From 66-474 sp036279975 (GTDB lineage Bacteria; Pseudomonadota; Gammaproteobacteria; Xanthomonadales; Rhodanobacteraceae), in the NCBI GenBank assembly GCA_036279975.1, contig DASURP010000013.1, forward strand, positions 1-63,552: a stretch of DNA of 63,552 nucleotides, in the 5' to 3' direction. Each line of letters begins with the position of its first letter. Positions within the stretch are counted from its first letter, which is position 1. Of the stretch, positions 59,492-63,552 are shown one piece after another. The position numbers and the translations under genes were made by a program. The notes beneath the pieces are model-generated. The model was given only the letters and a program-made list of their open reading frames with translations. It did no database searches and was not told where the DNA came from.

Positions 59492-60157
59492 TCACAGGTT
59501 GAACGTAGGGGCCGGTTCGGCGCCCGCAAGGTAGGGCACGTCGGTTTCGAACAGGCGGTCCTCGATCCAGCCGCCATCGGAAGCACGCTGCAGCAGGACG
59601 GCCTGCATCGCGGGCTCGTTGCCGCGGATCACGAACAGGCGTCCCGCGGGCTTCAACCAGGCGCCGAACACCGCCGGCAGTGACGCCACCGCGCCAGTCA
59701 CCACGATCGCGTCGAATGCCTGGTCGGGTGCGTAGCCGGACAGCGCGTCGGCGTGCACGCATTCGACGTTGCCGATCGATTGGGCCTGCAGTTTGGCTCG
59801 TGCCGAATCGATGAAGCCGGCGCGGCGATCGACGCTGGTGACGTGCGCGCACAGCCTGGCCAGGCACGCCGCGAAGTAACCGGTGCCGGTGCCGACTTCG
59901 AGCACGCGTTCGTCGGCGACAGGCAGCACCGCCTGCAGGATCCGGCCTTCGACGACCGGTTTCAGCATCACCTCGTCGTGGCCGATCGGCAAGCTGACGT
60001 CGGCGTAGGCGAGCGCGGTGTAGGCCCTGGGCACGAAGGCCTCGCGTGGCAGGGTGGAGATCACCTCGAGCACGCGCGCATCGAGCACCTCCCACGTACG
60101 CACCTGGTTTTCGGCCATGTTGCGGCGCGCCAGCGCAAGTTCGGGAATCATGTTCAT
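59492..60157 (-). CDS. pcm: Protein-L-isoaspartate O-methyltransferase family
   Basis: PCMT repairs isoaspartyl residues using S-adenosylmethionine. The 221-residue protein has MIPELALARRNMAENQVRTW, the SAM motif VLEVGTGTGYFAACLA, and conserved LPIGHDEVMLKPVV (substituting the usual GQTIS). This divergence, with the DFxxAR-type start, places it in the TolC-linked Pcm branch, whose activity is uncertain. ATG 60157 is chosen; others at 60169 and 60151 are possible. It lies 34 bp upstream of tolC and is probably co-transcribed with it. Confidence 0.85.
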   Translation of the reverse strand: MNMIPELALARRNMAENQVRTWEVLDARVLEVISTLPREAFVPRAYTALAYADVSLPIGHDEVMLKPVVEGRILQAVLPVADERVLEVGTGTGYFAACLARLCAHVTSVDRRAGFIDSARAKLQAQSIGNVECVHADALSGYAPDQAFDAIVVTGAVASLPAVFGAWLKPAGRLFVIRGNEPAMQAVLLQRASDGGWIEDRLFETDVPYLAGAEPAPTFNL

Positions 60158-60517
60158 GCGAATCGGCATTCCATTGGAAACCAAGAAACCGCAAAGCCTG
60201 CTTGCGCGCGCCGCCATGGACGGCGCCTACAGCCTGCGGGCGGCGATGGCGCCGACGAAGTGCCGGAAGTCATCGCGCTGGCATGACGGAAATCATCCGC
60301 CGCGCGGGACGATTCAGGCAGGATCCGTGCCAACGGAGCCCTTGCAAACTCGCTTGGCGAATCATACACATGCAAGTGCCCCACACCGGGTGGGCCTGTC
60401 CGCGGACAGGCCCCGGACAGGCCGGACGGCACGGGTCCGGGCCGGCGTCGGGCAAAATATGTACTGGCGCGTATAATAACGCTGCATTTCGAGCAAACGG
60501 AAGATAGCGGAACTGGC

Positions 60518-61159
60518 ATGAACGCTGCACCCGAACGTTCCAGCGGGCCCGGGCGGCCCAAGGACCTGGAAAAGCGCGCCGCGATCCTGGAGGCGGCCAA
60601 GCGCCTGTTCCCGCAAAACGGCTTCGAGGGCACCAGCATGGACGCGGTCGCGGCCGAGGCCGGCGTGTCCAAGCTCACCGTGTACAGCCACTTCGGCGGC
60701 AAGGAAGCGCTGTTCATCGAAACCATCCGCTGCAAGTGCGATGGCCTGCTGCCGCGCATGCTGTTCAATGTCGATGTCGATGCGCCGGTGCGCGGACAGT
60801 TGCTCGCGGTCGCGCGGGCCTTCTTCGGCCTGATGATGAGCGAAGGCGCGCTCGGCATGCACCGCACGCTGGTGGCGAGTTCGCAACAGTCGCCCAAGCT
60901 GGCCAGGTTGTTCTGGGATGCCGGTCCCATGCAGGTGCAGGCGGCCCTGGCCGAGATGCTGCAGAAGGAAGTCGCGGCGCAGCACCTCGAAATCACCGAC
61001 ACCCGCCGCGCCGCCAGCCAGTTCTTTTCCCTGCTCAAGGGCGAACACCACGCACGCATGCTGTTCGGTTGCGGGCAGCCGTCGCGCGAGGAAACCGAGG
61101 CGCACCTGGAAGCGACCGTGGACATGTTCCTGCGGGCATATGCGTGCCATCATCCCTGA
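60518..61159 (+). CDS. TetR/AcrR-family transcriptional regulator
   Basis: The 213-residue regulator has an N-terminal TetR DNA-binding domain (GRPKDLEKRAAILEAAKRLF, GTSMDAVAAEAGVSKLTVYSHFGGKEALF) and a C-terminal AefR-like ligand domain (ARAFFGLMMSEGALGMHRTL). It is divergent from pcm-tolC, so control of efflux genes is plausible but not shown. A TATAAT -10 (60472-60477) precedes it, with no good -35. The ligand is unknown. Confidence 0.9.
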   Translation: MNAAPERSSGPGRPKDLEKRAAILEAAKRLFPQNGFEGTSMDAVAAEAGVSKLTVYSHFGGKEALFIETIRCKCDGLLPRMLFNVDVDAPVRGQLLAVARAFFGLMMSEGALGMHRTLVASSQQSPKLARLFWDAGPMQVQAALAEMLQKEVAAQHLEITDTRRAASQFFSLLKGEHHARMLFGCGQPSREETEAHLEATVDMFLRAYACHHP

Positions 61160-61492
61160 TGGCTGCACCGCTGGGTAAGCCCGCGGCATGCACGTGCAAG
61201 GGCCGTGAACACCAGAACGGGCATCAAAGCCGCCATCCATGGCCAAGAGCTCCATGGCCCGACTTTTCGCGAAGCCTCGCGATCGTCCCTGGTCGCGGCT
61301 TTGCCCAATGGTGCGCGGAAGTCGAGTTCCATGATCACGGCTGCGCCAGAACGGACTTCCTGTCCCGACTTTTCACGAAAGCCGCTTCGATCCTGCACCC
61401 ACAGTGGCTTCGGCCGGACACCCACGGCCGCCTTGAATCAACATCGCGGGGGCATTCGCCATCGCACCCTGGACGTGCTTCAATGGAGCATT
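61160..61492. other. Gene-free stretch with degraded repeats
   Basis: No gene is seen. It holds two similar segments, CCGACTTTTCGCGAAGCC (61259-61276) and CCGACTTTTCACGAAAGCC (61365-61383), and a GCCATCCATGGCC palindrome related to those at 40590 and 50872. It looks like remnants of interspersed repeats ahead of the thiC leader. Confidence 0.4.
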
Positions 61493-61579
61493 GAAGCGGG
61501 GGTGCCGCGGGCGAAGGATCGCATCGGCTGAGAAAGACCCTTGGAACCTGATCCGGTTCGCACCGGTGTAGGGAGCTTC
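61493..61579 (+). ncRNA. Thiamine pyrophosphate (THI-box) riboswitch
   Basis: Conserved blocks are GGGGTGCC (about 61498), GGCTGAGA (61526), ACCCTTGGAACCTGATCCGG (61537-61556) and ACCGGTGTAGGGA (61562-61574). P1 pairs GAAGC (61493-61497) with GCTTC (61575-61579). This is a complete TPP aptamer. The 117 nt to the thiC start contain short hairpins (TTGCGA/TCGCAA at about 61624-61641) that may hold the expression platform. Confidence 0.96.
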
Positions 61580-61695
61580 GCCGCACGACCCTGGCGTTGC
61601 TGCGGCCGGTGCCACCGCCTTCGTTTGCGAGTCCCTTCGCAACCGCCCGCATGTCCCCGCGCGGGCTTGCCGCGAAGCCGCCTCACCGGAATCTC

Positions 61696-63552
<1,857 letters not shown>

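Noticed and set aside
60455..60480. TetR operator overlapping the -10 of its own gene
   Set aside because: TATGTAC...GCGTATA is only a loose dyad, with too many mismatches to claim.

Overview
The window looks like an ordinary chromosomal stretch of a high-GC gammaproteobacterium of the Xanthomonadales, most likely Rhodanobacteraceae-like. This rests on gene content and local gene orders (pcm-tolC facing waaA, argS followed by a SPOR-domain gene and ydfG, a DUF6776 gene before erpA), on REP-type repeats built on GTCATCCCGGC and TGTAGGAG, and on TACAAT-type -10 boxes. The assignment is by recollection of families, not by a search. No phage, plasmid, transposase, CRISPR array, rRNA or convincing tRNA was seen. 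Almost every gene is a recognisable housekeeping or core accessory gene.

Layout. 1-5270: a truncated SDR gene, trmL, a GDT1-family manganese exporter behind a yybP-ykoY Mn2+ riboswitch, ubiJ-ubiB (ubiquinone), gpmA. 5610-6338: a lipoprotein made of 18/19-residue VNG repeats. 6453-10648 (minus): coaC and coaB, separated by one in-frame TGA, then dut and a membrane-anchored phosphomannomutase/phosphoglucomutase (AlgC/XanB type). 10765-14973: radC, an AT-rich DnaA-box cluster, argS, a SPOR protein, ydfG. 14979-19689: a DUF2269 protein, an SDR-DoxX fusion, and the polyamine genes speA and speE divergently arranged. 19711-25658: two tandem secreted paralogues of unknown function, sixA, a YceI protein, a phospholipase-D lipoprotein and a DUF1232 protein.

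25659-34349 (minus): a FadI-like thiolase, a GNAT, then the nitrogen block ntrC, ntrB, alkB, a GNAT, amtB, glnA. The DNA shows its control. glnA has a textbook sigma54 -24/-12 promoter with two NtrC sites 22 bp apart, and ntrB has an NtrC site abutting its start codon. 34456-40429: csaA-like gene, hemJ, then a five-domain signalling protein with degenerate GGDEF/EAL domains directly followed by a hybrid histidine kinase. 40902-45836: bfr, bfd (with a Fur-like operator), rppH, a DUF6776 gene, erpA, a 143-bp element with 12-bp terminal inverted repeats, nudC, ampE. 45904-50599: sulfotransferase, YgjP-like metallopeptidase, rdgC, ttcA, a DUF465 gene, a GNAT. 50904-56464: plsB, a lipoprotein, pyrF, an AI-2E family permease. 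56733-63552: waaA overlapping tolC tail to tail, pcm, a divergent TetR regulator, and a TPP riboswitch leading into thiC, which runs off the window end.

Most worth following up: the coaC/coaB split, the DnaA-box cluster before argS, the VNG-repeat lipoprotein, the degenerate signalling hub with its kinase, the mapped NtrC/sigma54 circuit, the 143-bp inverted-repeat element, and three candidate leaderless genes. I do not see a clear, wholly new multi-gene system.
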